Assembly (NCBI RefSeq): GCF_963931595.1
Contig: NZ_OZ007030.1
Location: forward strand, 2,162,481 to 2,226,480
Origin: an uncultured Subdoligranulum sp.
GTDB taxonomy: Bacteria > Bacillota > Clostridia > Oscillospirales > Ruminococcaceae
DNA length: 64,000 nucleotides
Reading direction: 5' to 3'
The notes under the pieces are model-generated. The model saw only the letters and a program-made list of their open reading frames with translations, did not search any database and was not told where the DNA came from. Both the position numbers and the translations under genes were made by a program. Shown piece by piece: positions 39,244-48,143 of the stretch; position 1 is the first letter of the stretch, and each line of letters begins with the position of its first letter.

Positions 39244-40599
39244 ATGCAGCAACAGAACAAACCGATTTTTACCAACCACCAGCTCATCACCCTGCTGTGG
39301 CCCCTCATCATCGAGCAGGCCCTGGAAGTCCTGGTGGGCATGGCCGATACCATGATGGTCTCCTCCGCCGGTGAGGCAGCCATCTCGGGCGTCTCGCTGG
39401 TGGACATGATCAACCAGCTCATCATCACCATCTTCGGCGCCCTGGCCACCGGCGGTGCCGTCGTCACCAGCCAGTACCTGGGCGCCCGCAAGAACGATGC
39501 CGCCGCCCGCAGCGCCGGGCAGCTGGTCACCCTCAGCGCCATCCTGGGCTGCGCCATCGCCGCCTTCTGTCTGGTGGGGCGCACCCTGCTGCTGCGCCTC
39601 TTCTTCGGCTCCATCACCGACGATGTCATGGAAGCGGCCCTGATCTACTTCACCATCACGGCCCTCTCCTTCCCCTTCCTGGCCCTGTACAACGCCGGCG
39701 CGGCCATCTTCCGCTCCACCGGCAACAGCGCCGTGTCCATGAAGGTGTCGGTCATCGTCAACATCATCAACTTCTGCGGCAACGCCCTCTGTGTCTATGT
39801 ACTGAAGATGGGCGTGGCCGGCGTGGCTGTGCCCACCCTGGTCTCCCGTGCGGTGGGCGCCGTCATCATCCTGTCGCTGGCTTCCCGCCACGACTATCTG
39901 CTCCGCCTCACCGCCCGCAGCGTCACCCACCTGGAGGGCGGCACCGTCCGCAGCATCCTGGCCATCGGCATCCCCTCGGCCTGCGAGAACAGCCTGTTCC
40001 AGCTGGGCCGCGTGCTGGTGGTCAGCATGATCTCGCTGTTCGGCACCGTACATATCTCGGCCAACGCCGTGGCCAACAACCTGGACAACGTGGGCTGCAT
40101 CATCGGCAACGCCATGTGCCTGGGCATGATCACCGTGGTGGGCCGCTGCGTGGGCGCCCAGGACTTTGACCAGGCCATCCGCTACACCAAGAAACTCATG
40201 CGGTGGGACTACATCGCCCAGGGTCTGACCAACGCCGCCGTGCTGGCCCTGCTGGGCCCGCTGCTCAGCCTGTACACCCTCTCCCCCGAGACCGCCAAGC
40301 TCTCCACCGAGCTGATCTGGATTCACTGCGGCATCGCCATCTTCCTGTGGCCGCTGGCCTTCGTGCTGCCCAACGCCCTGCGCGCCGCCAACGACGTGCG
40401 GTTCACCATGATGGTGTCCATCATCTCGATGGTGGTGTGGCGCATCGGCTTCAGCCAGATCCTCTGCGTCCAGCTGGGCTGGGGCGCCGTGGGCGTCTGG
40501 TGGGCCATGATCATCGACTGGGTCTGCCGGCTGCTCTGCTTTGTCATCCGTTTTGCCAGCGGCGCCTGGAAGAAACACGCCGCCAAAACCCCTGCCTGA
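39244..40599 (+). CDS. MATE family efflux transporter
   Basis: A 451-residue MATE transporter with twelve helices. LLWPLIIEQALEVLVGMADT and the repeat-like ISLFGTVHISANAVANNLDN give the two pseudo-symmetric halves; PSACENSLFQLGRVLVV and GNAMCLGMITVVGRCVGAQD are conserved. It probably exports drugs or cationic metabolites with sodium or proton antiport. Start ATG 39244 has GAAGGGA upstream. It is the intact counterpart to the shortened MATE gene at 25982-26707. exoIII follows 21 nt behind and is probably co-transcribed. Confidence 0.92.
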   Translation: MQQQNKPIFTNHQLITLLWPLIIEQALEVLVGMADTMMVSSAGEAAISGVSLVDMINQLIITIFGALATGGAVVTSQYLGARKNDAAARSAGQLVTLSAILGCAIAAFCLVGRTLLLRLFFGSITDDVMEAALIYFTITALSFPFLALYNAGAAIFRSTGNSAVSMKVSVIVNIINFCGNALCVYVLKMGVAGVAVPTLVSRAVGAVIILSLASRHDYLLRLTARSVTHLEGGTVRSILAIGIPSACENSLFQLGRVLVVSMISLFGTVHISANAVANNLDNVGCIIGNAMCLGMITVVGRCVGAQDFDQAIRYTKKLMRWDYIAQGLTNAAVLALLGPLLSLYTLSPETAKLSTELIWIHCGIAIFLWPLAFVLPNALRAANDVRFTMMVSIISMVVWRIGFSQILCVQLGWGAVGVWWAMIIDWVCRLLCFVIRFASGAWKKHAAKTPA

Positions 40600-40620
40600 C
40601 CCCCACAAAGGAGGATCCCT

Positions 40621-41376
40621 ATGAAATTCGTAAGCTGGAATGTCAACGGCCTGCGCGCCTGCCTGAAAAAGGGCTTTGAGGAGACTTTCCGCAATCTGGA
40701 CGCCGACTTCTTCTGCATCCAGGAGACCAAGATGCAGCCCGGCCAGGCCGACTTCGCCCCGGAGGGTTACACCGAGTACATCTACAGCGCCGACAAGAAG
40801 GGCTATTCCGGCACCGCCGTCTGGGCCAGGACCCCGGCGCTGTCGGTGCGGTACGGCCTGGAGGAGGACCTGCACAACCACGAGGGCCGGGCCATCACGC
40901 TGGAATACCCCGACTTTTACCTGGTGAACCTCTATGTGCCCAACTCCCAGAACGAGCTGGCCCGCATCGACTACCGCATGCAGTGGGAGGACGACCTGCG
41001 CCGCTATCTGCAGACGCTGGACGCCCAAAAGCCGGTGATCCTCTGCGGCGACCTCAACGTGGCCCACACCGAGATCGACCTGAAGAACCCTGGCCCCAAC
41101 CGCGGCGCCGCGGGCTTCAGCGACCAGGAGCGGGGCAAGCTGGACGAGCTGCTGGCCGCCGGCTTCACCGACTCCTTCCGCCACCTCCACCCCGACGCCA
41201 CCGGCGTCTACAGCTGGTGGAGCATGCGGTTCCGCGCCCGGGAGCGCAACGCGGGATGGCGTATCGACTATTTCCTCGTGAGCAACCGTCTGGCGGACAA
41301 AATCGAGAAGGCCGACATCCTGATGGACATTTTCGGCAGCGATCACTGTCCGGTCACGCTGGAACTGGACCTGTAA
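40621..41376 (+). CDS. xth: Exodeoxyribonuclease III
   Basis: A 251-residue AP endonuclease of the exonuclease III family. The active-site segments NVNGLRACLKKGF, FFCIQETKMQPGQ (metal Glu), GDLNVAHTEIDLKNP (Asp and Asn), WWSMRFRARERNAGWRIDYF and GSDHCPVTLEL (Asp-His) are all present. It cleaves at abasic sites in base-excision repair. AAAGGAGG lies directly before the ATG. The length matches the bacterial family and no residue is missing. Confidence 0.95.
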   Translation: MKFVSWNVNGLRACLKKGFEETFRNLDADFFCIQETKMQPGQADFAPEGYTEYIYSADKKGYSGTAVWARTPALSVRYGLEEDLHNHEGRAITLEYPDFYLVNLYVPNSQNELARIDYRMQWEDDLRRYLQTLDAQKPVILCGDLNVAHTEIDLKNPGPNRGAAGFSDQERGKLDELLAAGFTDSFRHLHPDATGVYSWWSMRFRARERNAGWRIDYFLVSNRLADKIEKADILMDIFGSDHCPVTLELDL

Positions 41377-41410
41377 GAGTTGCCTCAACCAAATTTTTTT
41401 GAAAAAATTT

Positions 41411-41439
41411 CCCCCGCGTTGCAAAATCCGACGCGGGGG
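41411..41439 (+). terminator. Terminator after exonuclease III
   Basis: CCCCCGCGT pairs with ACGCGGGGG. It is preceded by an A/T palindrome (AAATTTTTTTGAAAAAATTT) and followed by AATCGTCTTATT. Confidence 0.65.
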
Positions 41440-41475
41440 AATCGTCTTATTGAATAGAAAGACAAAGGGAAGGGG

Positions 41476-42009
41476 GTGTGGGCGCTGACCAACGAGGAAT
41501 TCACCGGCCTGATGCAGCAGTATCAGCGGCTGGTCTATACAGTCTGTCTGCAGTTCGTCCACGACCCCCACACCGCAGAGGACCTGACCCAGGATACCTT
41601 TGTGGCGGCCTTTTCCGCCATCGACCGGTGCGAGCCCCAGTACTACAAGGCGTGGCTGGTGCGGGTGGCGGCCAACAAGTGCAAGGATCACCTGAAAAGC
41701 GCCTGGGTGCGCCGGGTGGAGGCGCCGGGTGACGACGCCCTGCCCGAACCCCGGGGCGCACCGCCCGGGGATGCCGCCGATCCGGCGGAACAGCTGGCCA
41801 GCCGGGCCGGAGCCGAGGAACTGGAAACGCTGGTGCGCAACCTGCGGGAACCCTACGGCCGGGTGGCGGTGCTCTACTTTCTGGAACACAAGGAGACCGC
41901 CGAAATCGCCGCCCTGGTGGGCAGACCGCCCGCCACGGTGAGCAGCCAGCTGTGGCGGGCCAAACTGCTGCTGCGCCAGCAGATTCATGAAAGGAGGCGG
42001 AAGGAATGA
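41476..42009 (+). CDS. ECF-type RNA polymerase sigma factor
   Basis: A 177-residue sigma factor with region 2 (YQRLVYTVCLQFVHDPHTAE, DLTQDTFVAAFSAIDR, KAWLVRVAANKCKDHLKS) and region 4 (LREPYGRVAVLYFLEHKETA, IAALVGRPPATVSSQLWRAK). It starts with GTG 41476 after AAGGGAAGGG. It overlaps the next gene by 4 nt (ATGA), whose product has a zinc anti-sigma motif. This second ECF module in the window differs clearly from the one at 33604, and no gene here is an obvious target. Confidence 0.9.
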   Translation: MWALTNEEFTGLMQQYQRLVYTVCLQFVHDPHTAEDLTQDTFVAAFSAIDRCEPQYYKAWLVRVAANKCKDHLKSAWVRRVEAPGDDALPEPRGAPPGDAADPAEQLASRAGAEELETLVRNLREPYGRVAVLYFLEHKETAEIAALVGRPPATVSSQLWRAKLLLRQQIHERRRKE

Positions 42010-42533
42010 GCCTGTATTTTGACAACGAAAAACTCTTTGACCGGGAAGGTCACCTGACCGACGACGGTCTGTACGCCCTGAAGGACGGTACCCTGGATGA
42101 TCTGGGTGCCCTGGAAGCGGCCGAGCATCTGAGTTTCTGTGATCTGTGTCTGCTGCGCTACACCGATCTCATCGACGCCGCCCCCGCCTGCCTGCAGGAG
42201 CCCATGCGGGACCTGATCCCCCAGGTGCAAAACCTGATGCGGCTGCGCCGGTTCCGCATCATGACCAATCGGTATGTGTCGTCGGCGGCCGCCGTGGTGC
42301 TGGCCTTTGTGCTGTGGGGCTTTGCCTCGGTGGGCGCCTCCCAGCGGATGACCGACCGCGCCGTGGCGCCCCAGGAGCCCCGGATGAGCTTCGGCCAGTG
42401 GCTGGACACCACCGTCAGCGGCTTCTACGACAGTCTGGACGATACTTTCAGCAACTTTACGCTGGCCGCCGGGAAGGGCCTGGACCAGCTGCAACATCAC
42501 GAGGACGACGGCCCGTCCGCCAAGGGAGATTGA
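42006..42533 (+). CDS. Zinc-binding anti-sigma factor (ZAS-like)
   Basis: A 175-residue membrane protein. AAEHLSFCDLCL at about residues 38-49 is the H-X3-C-X2-C zinc anti-sigma motif. The cytoplasmic part ends near residue 90, one helix follows (YVSSAAAVVLAFVLWGFASV), and about 60 residues lie outside (WLDTTVSGFYDSLDDTFSNF). It should hold the ECF factor of the same operon inactive. The gene overlaps the sigma stop by 4 nt and the next gene begins 4 nt after its stop, so the four genes to 44059 are probably one operon. Confidence 0.82.
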   Translation: MSLYFDNEKLFDREGHLTDDGLYALKDGTLDDLGALEAAEHLSFCDLCLLRYTDLIDAAPACLQEPMRDLIPQVQNLMRLRRFRIMTNRYVSSAAAVVLAFVLWGFASVGASQRMTDRAVAPQEPRMSFGQWLDTTVSGFYDSLDDTFSNFTLAAGKGLDQLQHHEDDGPSAKGD

Positions 42534-42537
42534 TACC

Positions 42538-43077
42538 ATGAAAAAGAACGCCTTGCTCACCTTTATCTTCGCCTGCGTCCCCGGCGCCGGCCAGATGTAC
42601 TACGGCTATATGCAGCGGGGGCTGTCCCTCATCGCCCTGTTCTGCGGCTGCTTCATCCTGGGCGCCCTGGCCAGCCCGCTGGCCATCACCTGCTTCATCG
42701 TCTGGATGTACAGCTTTTTCGACACCTACGACCTGATCCGCCATCTGGCCGCCGGGGACCCCAAGCCCGACGAGATGCTTCTGCTGGGCAACTGGTCCGA
42801 CCTGAAACTGATGATCCCCCGCCACAACCGGCTGCTGGGCTGGGGGCTGGTGGCGCTGGGCGCCTGGTCGCTCTACAGCATCCTCATCGAGCCCATGCTC
42901 TACGACCTGCTGGCCCTGCTCCATGTGGAAAACGCCTACTACTATATCAGCTCCATTCCCACTGTCCTCATCGCCGTGCTGCTCATCGCCGCCGGCGTCT
43001 GGCTGCTGGGTCTGCATCCCCAGCACCGGGACAGCGACAACCTGCCCCCCTACCCCCACGACGGGATGCCGCAGTAA
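42538..43077 (+). CDS. TM2-like membrane protein of unknown function
   Basis: A 179-residue protein. The start (LTFIFACVPGAGQMYYGYMQ, RGLSLIALFCGCFILGALAS) is typical of TM2-domain or DUF-type membrane proteins with the conserved 'PGAGQ.Y.G' turn. About four helices can be counted, with a polar stretch (RHLAAGDPKPDEMLLLGNWS) in the middle. It is the third gene of an ECF sigma operon and may be a target or sensor of that module. No closer function can be read. Confidence 0.7.
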   Translation: MKKNALLTFIFACVPGAGQMYYGYMQRGLSLIALFCGCFILGALASPLAITCFIVWMYSFFDTYDLIRHLAAGDPKPDEMLLLGNWSDLKLMIPRHNRLLGWGLVALGAWSLYSILIEPMLYDLLALLHVENAYYYISSIPTVLIAVLLIAAGVWLLGLHPQHRDSDNLPPYPHDGMPQ

Positions 43078-43111
43078 TACAATCTGTATAAAATGATATG
43101 AGGTAAACAAA

Positions 43112-44059
43112 ATGGATGAAAACAAAACCACTTCGGCTTCCGCCGCCCCCACGCCCCCCAAAAAGGTGCGCCGCATCGGCCGTGTCGCCTTCGCCGTGCT
43201 GCTGATCCTGGCCGGTATCCTGCTGCTGGTGCAGCAGTTCGTGCCCCACTTCGATCTGTTGAGCATCGTGCGGTTCTCCCCCGTGCTGCTCATTCTGCTG
43301 GGCATCGAGGTGCTGGTCTACTCGGCCAATCCCCGCATCCAGATCAAGTTTGACTGGCTCAGCGTGCTGGGCTGCGGCTTCATCCTTGTGGTGGTGGGGT
43401 GCTCCTCCCTGGTGCCGGTGGCGTGGAGCCTCTACAGCCCCCAGCGGGACTATGCCCGGAGCCGTTACCAGTCCACCCTGCAGGACCAGTTCTACCAGGC
43501 CCTCAACGCCGACCCCGACCTGAAGGCCAGGATCCGCAACCTGCAGATCTATGTGGACTTTAACCACACCGAGAGTGGGGAATACACACTGCAGGATGGC
43601 GATACGGTGAGCGTCTATGTGGAACTGCCCGAAAACGGCTACCCCGACGCCCTCTCCTTTGCCGCCGACTGCCGCCGCATCGCCGAACTGGGCGAGCAGG
43701 GCGGTGTGCGCGCCGACGACTACAATTTCAGAAGCTCCACCGACAACAGCGGCACCGGCAGCAACTATTCGCTGGATTTCCTGGCCAGTTTTGCCCAGGG
43801 CCTCACCGACGAGCAGCTGGCCCAGCGGGTCACCGCCTACTACGAATACGAAGGCAGCAGCTACAGCACCCAGGCCGAACGGGACAACGCCGTCAAGGCG
43901 GAGCTGCGGGAGCAGGTCATCCAGGAGTTTGCCGACAGCAACGACGGTGCCTATCCCGGCGACGAGTACATCAGCGAGGAGGTGGAGAAGCGTTTCAACC
44001 AGCTCTTCCCCGCCCCGGCCGCCACGCCGGAGCCCGCCACCCCTGAATCCGCCGCCTGA
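43112..44059 (+). CDS. LiaF-like membrane protein (DUF5668-type N-terminus)
   Basis: A 315-residue protein. A Lys/Pro-rich start leads to three or four helices (VAFAVLLILAGILLLVQQFV, FSPVLLILLGIEVLVYSANP, VLGCGFILVVVGCSSLVPVA), an arrangement recalling the N-terminal part of LiaF-like stress proteins. About 200 residues outside follow, rich in Gln/Tyr/Asp, ending in a Pro/Ala tail (PAPAATPEPATPESAA). It is the last gene of the ECF sigma operon. A role in cell-envelope stress is possible from family and context only. Confidence 0.6.
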   Translation: MDENKTTSASAAPTPPKKVRRIGRVAFAVLLILAGILLLVQQFVPHFDLLSIVRFSPVLLILLGIEVLVYSANPRIQIKFDWLSVLGCGFILVVVGCSSLVPVAWSLYSPQRDYARSRYQSTLQDQFYQALNADPDLKARIRNLQIYVDFNHTESGEYTLQDGDTVSVYVELPENGYPDALSFAADCRRIAELGEQGGVRADDYNFRSSTDNSGTGSNYSLDFLASFAQGLTDEQLAQRVTAYYEYEGSSYSTQAERDNAVKAELREQVIQEFADSNDGAYPGDEYISEEVEKRFNQLFPAPAATPEPATPESAA

Positions 44060-44076
44060 TTTTCATCACAACCAAA

Positions 44077-44125
44077 CAAGCGCCCCGCACCGGATACCCG
44101 GATGCGGGGCGCTTGCCGTTTTGGG
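44077..44125 (+). terminator. Terminator of the second ECF operon
   Basis: CAAGCGCCCCGCA pairs with TGCGGGGCGCTTG, followed by CCGTTTTGG. It also faces the end of the converging symporter gene. Confidence 0.8.
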
Positions 44126-44131
44126 GAGACT

Positions 44132-45475
44132 TTACTTGGTGCGGCCGCGGTCGATGGCGGCCACGACCCCCGAAAGTGCCAGCAGTGCCAGCAGGTTGGG
44201 GATGGCCATGAGGCCGTTGAAGAAGTCTGCCATGGCCCAGACCAGGTCCACCTTGAGGGTGGAGCCCACCAGGATGAAGACCACCACGATGAGGCTGTAG
44301 ACAGGCAGGGACTTTTCGCCGAAGAGGGCCTTGAAGTTGGTGTGCCCGAAGAAGTACCAGCCGATGATGGTGGAGAAGGCGAAGAAGAACATGCAGATAG
44401 CGATGAAGACGGGGCCGAAGGCGCCGAAGGACTGGCTGAAGGCCGCCTGGGTCAGGGCGGTGCCGGTGAGCCCCTGGGGCACCAGGCCGGAGGAGATCAG
44501 CACGAGGCCCGTGAGGGTGAGCACCACGAAGGTGTCGATGAAGACGCCCAGGATGGCCACGGCGCCCTGGTCCTGGGGCTGCTTGACCTTGGCCAGGGCG
44601 TGGGCATGGGGCGTGGAGCCCAGGCCCGCCTCGTTGGAGAAGAGGCCCCGGGCCACGCCGAACCGCATGGCCTGCTGCACCGTGACGCCCGCCACGCCGC
44701 CGGCCATGGCCTGGGGGTCAAAAGCCAGCACAAAGATCTGGGCGAAGGTGCCGGGCAGGGCTTTGGCGTTCATCACCAGGATGACGATGCAGCCCACTAT
44801 GTAGAAGGCCGCCATGAAGGGGACGATCTTCTCGGTGACGGAGGCGATGCGCTGCACACCGCCCAGGAAGATGAAGGCCGCGATGGCCGCCACAATGACG
44901 CCCACCAGCAGCCGGTTGAGGCCGAAGGCGTTGGCGAAGGCATCGCCGATGGAGTTGGACTGCACCATGTTGCCCATGAAGCCCAGGGCCAGGATGATGA
45001 GCAGCGAGAAGATGGTGGCCAGCACCCGGCCGAACCGGCCCTTGAAGGCCGCCCGGATGTAGTAGGCCGGACCGCCGGTGACCCGGCCGTTTTCCACCGT
45101 TTTATAGTGCTGGGCCAGCACGGCCTCGGCGTAGATGGTGGCCATGCCGAAGAAGGCCGACACCCACACCCAGAACAGGGCGCCGGGGCCGCCGCTGACC
45201 ACGGCGGTGGCACAGCCGGTGATGTTGCCGGTGCCCACCTGGGCCGCGATGGCGGTGGTCAGCGCCTGGAAGGAGCTCATGCCGTCCTCCCCCGCCTTCT
45301 TGCCATGGAGGGTAAAGCCGCCGAACGCCCGGTGGAAGCCCTCACCGAAGCGGCGCAGCTGGACGCCCCGCAGCCGGATGGTGAAAAAGATGCCGGTGCC
45401 CACCAGCAGAAACAGCAAAAGATAATCCCACAGAAAACTGCTGGCCTGTTCCACCAGCGCCGTAAACCATTCCAT
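44132..45475 (-). CDS. Sodium:alanine symporter (AGCS family)
   Basis: A 447-residue carrier of the alanine-or-glycine:cation symporter family. FQALTTAIAAQVGTGNITGC and MRFGVARGLFSNEAGLGSTP are the family signatures. Ten to eleven helices are visible and the length is normal. The start at 45475 (AGGGGGAAC upstream) is preferred over a frame that runs 40 codons into the promoter. It imports alanine, glycine or serine with sodium. It is monocistronic, with a consensus promoter (see 45534-45562). Confidence 0.92.
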   Translation of the reverse strand: MEWFTALVEQASSFLWDYLLLFLLVGTGIFFTIRLRGVQLRRFGEGFHRAFGGFTLHGKKAGEDGMSSFQALTTAIAAQVGTGNITGCATAVVSGGPGALFWVWVSAFFGMATIYAEAVLAQHYKTVENGRVTGGPAYYIRAAFKGRFGRVLATIFSLLIILALGFMGNMVQSNSIGDAFANAFGLNRLLVGVIVAAIAAFIFLGGVQRIASVTEKIVPFMAAFYIVGCIVILVMNAKALPGTFAQIFVLAFDPQAMAGGVAGVTVQQAMRFGVARGLFSNEAGLGSTPHAHALAKVKQPQDQGAVAILGVFIDTFVVLTLTGLVLISSGLVPQGLTGTALTQAAFSQSFGAFGPVFIAICMFFFAFSTIIGWYFFGHTNFKALFGEKSLPVYSLIVVVFILVGSTLKVDLVWAMADFFNGLMAIPNLLALLALSGVVAAIDRGRTK

Positions 45476-45533
45476 ATTGTTCCCCCTATGTTTTCTTACA
45501 CACCCTGCCGGCCGCCCGGCAGACAACGTACCT

Positions 45534-45562
45534 ACTATACTATGCTTTTTCAATAAAGTCAA
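45534..45562 (-). promoter_or_regulatory. Sigma-A promoter of the alanine symporter gene
   Basis: TTGACT (45557-45562), 17 bp, TATAGT (45534-45539) on the minus strand. Confidence 0.75.
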
Positions 45563-45631
45563 GTGTATTTGTATGGCGTACAGTTTAAGGTGCAAAAAAG
45601 GCCGGAGAGACGCTCCGGCCAGAGAGGCGGC

Positions 45632-46222
45632 TCACCGCACGGTGACGCCGTGGATATATTTGCGGTCGAGGCCATATCGCACGGCCGCGCTGAGCACCAC
45701 CCAGGTGAGGAAGACTTCCAGGGGCAGCAGCAGGGTGTTTTTCACAAGGCCGGTGGTGGCGTAATAGAGATAGCCCTTGCCGTAGAGCATGGCCTTCCAA
45801 ACGCTGCCCAACAGCACGTTGCTGCCGTAGTTGATGATGATCCGCAGCAAAATGATACGCCACACCGTGGGTTTGCGGCGGTAGAGCATCATGCCGTAGA
45901 GCAGCCCCGACAGGATGGCCGTGATGAGAAAGCCGGGGAAATAGGGTTCCCCGAAGCTGGAAATGAGAAAGCCCACCGTATCGATGACGGCGCCGGCCAT
46001 CATGCCCACCAGCGGGCCGTAGCACATACAGCCCAGGGAAACGGCCAGGAAGCTGAAATAGATCTTCAGGCTGGGCCCCAGCAAAAAGATGGGGATGCTT
46101 TCCAGCACCACGGCCATGGCGCAGATCAGCCCGGCGAAGGCCAGCACCCGCACGTTGCGGAACTCGGCCCGGGCGGCGCGCCAGTAGGCGGCAGAAAAGA
46201 CGGACAGCGGTTGGTTGAGCAT
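45632..46222 (-). CDS. folT: Folate ECF transporter S component
   Basis: A 196-residue membrane protein with about six helices. NVRVLAFAGLICAMAVVLES and PSLKIYFSFLAVSLGCMCYG, GAVIDTVGFLISSFGEPYFP and LRIIINYGSNVLLGSVWKAM match the folate-specific S subunit FolT. The start at 46222 follows GAGGAGG. A tetrahydrofolate riboswitch with its own terminator lies directly upstream, which makes the folate assignment firm. It needs the shared EcfA/EcfT module, which is not in this window. ThiW (11450) would draw on the same module. Confidence 0.9.
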   Translation of the reverse strand: MLNQPLSVFSAAYWRAARAEFRNVRVLAFAGLICAMAVVLESIPIFLLGPSLKIYFSFLAVSLGCMCYGPLVGMMAGAVIDTVGFLISSFGEPYFPGFLITAILSGLLYGMMLYRRKPTVWRIILLRIIINYGSNVLLGSVWKAMLYGKGYLYYATTGLVKNTLLLPLEVFLTWVVLSAAVRYGLDRKYIHGVTVR

Positions 46223-46263
46223 ACAAAAACCTCCTCGTTTGCGCATTGCTGCACAAAGGAGGA

Positions 46264-46302
46264 GGCAAAAAAAGCGGGCGTGGACAGACTGACCACACCC
46301 GC
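46264..46302 (-). terminator. Expression-platform terminator of the THF riboswitch
   Basis: GCGGGTGTGG and CCACGCCCGC form the stem, followed by seven T on the minus strand, about 40 nt before the folT start. Confidence 0.85.
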
Positions 46303-46315
46303 CGTTGCGCACCGT

Positions 46316-46438
46316 CATGCAGCAGCGGGATGCGGGATGCGCACCGCGGACCTTCCGGTCACTTCGTCCTGCCACAACTCCCCGTCGGTCAGGCACTTCG
46401 GGGCTGCCGCCCCACGCGCGAATCCCTACTCTGCAGTG
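46316..46438 (-). ncRNA. Tetrahydrofolate (THF) riboswitch
   Basis: On the minus strand the conserved elements appear in order: AGAGTAGGGATTCGCGCG, GAAGTGCC, GGCAGGACGAAGTG, and CGGTGCGCATCCCGC. Terminal TGCAG/CTGCA segments close P1. This is the class I THF aptamer that in Firmicutes controls folT and folate genes. With the following terminator it should shut off folT when reduced folates are plentiful. Confidence 0.88.
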
Positions 46439-46452
46439 GATTTACCAACGCC

Positions 46453-46481
46453 ATTATAGGCCGCCCGCTGAAAAAATGCAA
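46453..46481 (-). promoter_or_regulatory. Sigma-A promoter of the folT transcript
   Basis: TTGCAT (46476-46481), 17 bp, TATAAT (46453-46458) on the minus strand, 15 nt before the aptamer begins. Confidence 0.78.
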
Positions 46482-46515
46482 CCCATTATGGCGAAAATTT
46501 ACGAATTGTTGCCAA

Positions 46516-48096
46516 TCATTGCCCGCTGGCGCCGTAGTTGGACAGCACACGGGCGCTGGGGTCGTTGACATCGCAGCCCGGCCATGCCTTGTTGGGCATC
46601 CAGTAGTCCACGATCATTTCGGCCTGGCCGGGATAGTACTTCTCGAAGATCTCCCGGTAGAGCAGGCTCTCCTTGGTGAAGGGCCGGGCGTAGGTGTACT
46701 TTCCCGCCAGCTCGGCGAATTCCCGGTCGGTGTACTTTTCCTCGGCATACTCCTTCAGATCGTCCACCATGGAATGGCCCACCGCGTCGCTGAAGGCCGC
46801 CTTCTCACGCCAGAGGATCTCCTCGGGCAGCCAGTCGCCCTCGAAGGCCTTGCGCAGCAGGTACTTGCCCTTGCCGTAGGTGTTCAGCTTCCTGGCCGGG
46901 TCGATGGCCATGACATACTTCACGAAGTCCAGGTCGCCGAAGGGCACCCGGGCCTCCAGGCTGTTCACGCTGATGGAACGGTCGGCGCGCAGCACATCGT
47001 ACATATACAGCTCCCGGATACGCTTCTGGCTCTCGGCCTGGAAGGCGGCGGCGCTGGGGGCGAAGTCGGTGTACTTGTAGCCGAACAGCTCGTCGGAGAT
47101 TTCACCGGTGAGCAGCACCCGGATGTCGGTGTGCTCATGGATGTATTTGCAGACCAGGTACATGCCCACCGAGGCGCGGATGGTGGTGATGTCCCAGGTG
47201 CCCAGCATGGCGATGACTTCCTCCAGGGCATCCAGCACGATCTGCTTGTTGATGATGACCTCGGTGTGGTCGGCGTGGAGGTAATCCGCCACCTGCTTGG
47301 CGTACTTCAGGTCGATGGCGTCCTCGCTCATGCCGATGGCAAAGGTGCGGATGGGCTTGCCCAGCTTCTTGGCGGCGATGGCGCACACCAGGCTGGAGTC
47401 CAGGCCGCCCGAGAGCAAAAAGCCCACCGGGGTGTCGGCGTCCAGCCGCTTGTCCACACCGGCCACCAGCTTCTCCCGGATGTTTTTCAGAATTTCCGGC
47501 ATATCGTCGTGGGAGTAAGCCGGGGTGTCGGCAATGTCGCAGTACCGCACGAACTGGCCGTTGCAGTAGTAGCTGCCGATGGGGAAGGGATAGATCTTCT
47601 TGCACAGACCCACCAGGTTCTTGGCCTCCGAGGCGAAGGCGATGCAGCCCGATTCGCTGTAGCCGTAGAAGAGGGGCCGGATGCCGATGGGATCCCGCGC
47701 CGCGATGAGCAGCTTCTTGCGGCTGTCGTAGAGGATCATGGCGAACTCGGCGTCCAGATGCTTGAACATGTCCAGGCCGTACTTATAGTAGAGGGGCAGG
47801 ATGATCTCGCAGTCGGAATCCGACTCGAAGGTATACCCTTCCGCTTCCAGCTCCTTCTTCACGGGGCGGAAGCCGTACAGCTCGCCGTTGCAGACCACGC
47901 AGTCGGCCCCCCGGAAGAAGGGCTGCATGCCTTCCGGCGTCAGGCCCATGATGGACAGCCGCCCGAAGCCCAGAAGACCGAACTCGGTCTCGCAGACCCG
48001 CTGGTCGTCCGGCCCGCGGGAGGTGGTGCGCAGCAGATACTCGGTGAAAGTTTCCTTGGGCAGATCATGCCCGGCATAACCCATGACACAGCACAT
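46516..48096 (-). CDS. asnB: Asparagine synthase (glutamine-hydrolysing)
   Basis: A 526-residue AsnB. The start MCCVMGYAG places the glutaminase Cys at position 2, exposed after Met removal. The class II glutaminase domain runs to about residue 200 (RGPDDQRV, CNGELYGF). The synthetase domain carries the PP-loop FLLSGGLDSSLVCAIAAKKL and VLLTGEISDELFGY. The length is normal. AAGGAGTG precedes the ATG. It is controlled by a T-box with an AAC (Asn) specifier. asnB converts aspartate and glutamine to asparagine. Confidence 0.94.
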   Translation of the reverse strand: MCCVMGYAGHDLPKETFTEYLLRTTSRGPDDQRVCETEFGLLGFGRLSIMGLTPEGMQPFFRGADCVVCNGELYGFRPVKKELEAEGYTFESDSDCEIILPLYYKYGLDMFKHLDAEFAMILYDSRKKLLIAARDPIGIRPLFYGYSESGCIAFASEAKNLVGLCKKIYPFPIGSYYCNGQFVRYCDIADTPAYSHDDMPEILKNIREKLVAGVDKRLDADTPVGFLLSGGLDSSLVCAIAAKKLGKPIRTFAIGMSEDAIDLKYAKQVADYLHADHTEVIINKQIVLDALEEVIAMLGTWDITTIRASVGMYLVCKYIHEHTDIRVLLTGEISDELFGYKYTDFAPSAAAFQAESQKRIRELYMYDVLRADRSISVNSLEARVPFGDLDFVKYVMAIDPARKLNTYGKGKYLLRKAFEGDWLPEEILWREKAAFSDAVGHSMVDDLKEYAEEKYTDREFAELAGKYTYARPFTKESLLYREIFEKYYPGQAEMIVDYWMPNKAWPGCDVNDPSARVLSNYGASGQ

Positions 48097-48143
48097 TTTG
48101 ACGACACTCCTTACATTTCTTACAACCGTATTCCCCGAGCGGC

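Noticed and set aside
39124..41988. A minus-strand frame of about 950 codons opposite MATE, exoIII and the ECF sigma gene
   Set aside because: It is antisense to three clear genes, with a composition typical of a mirror frame.
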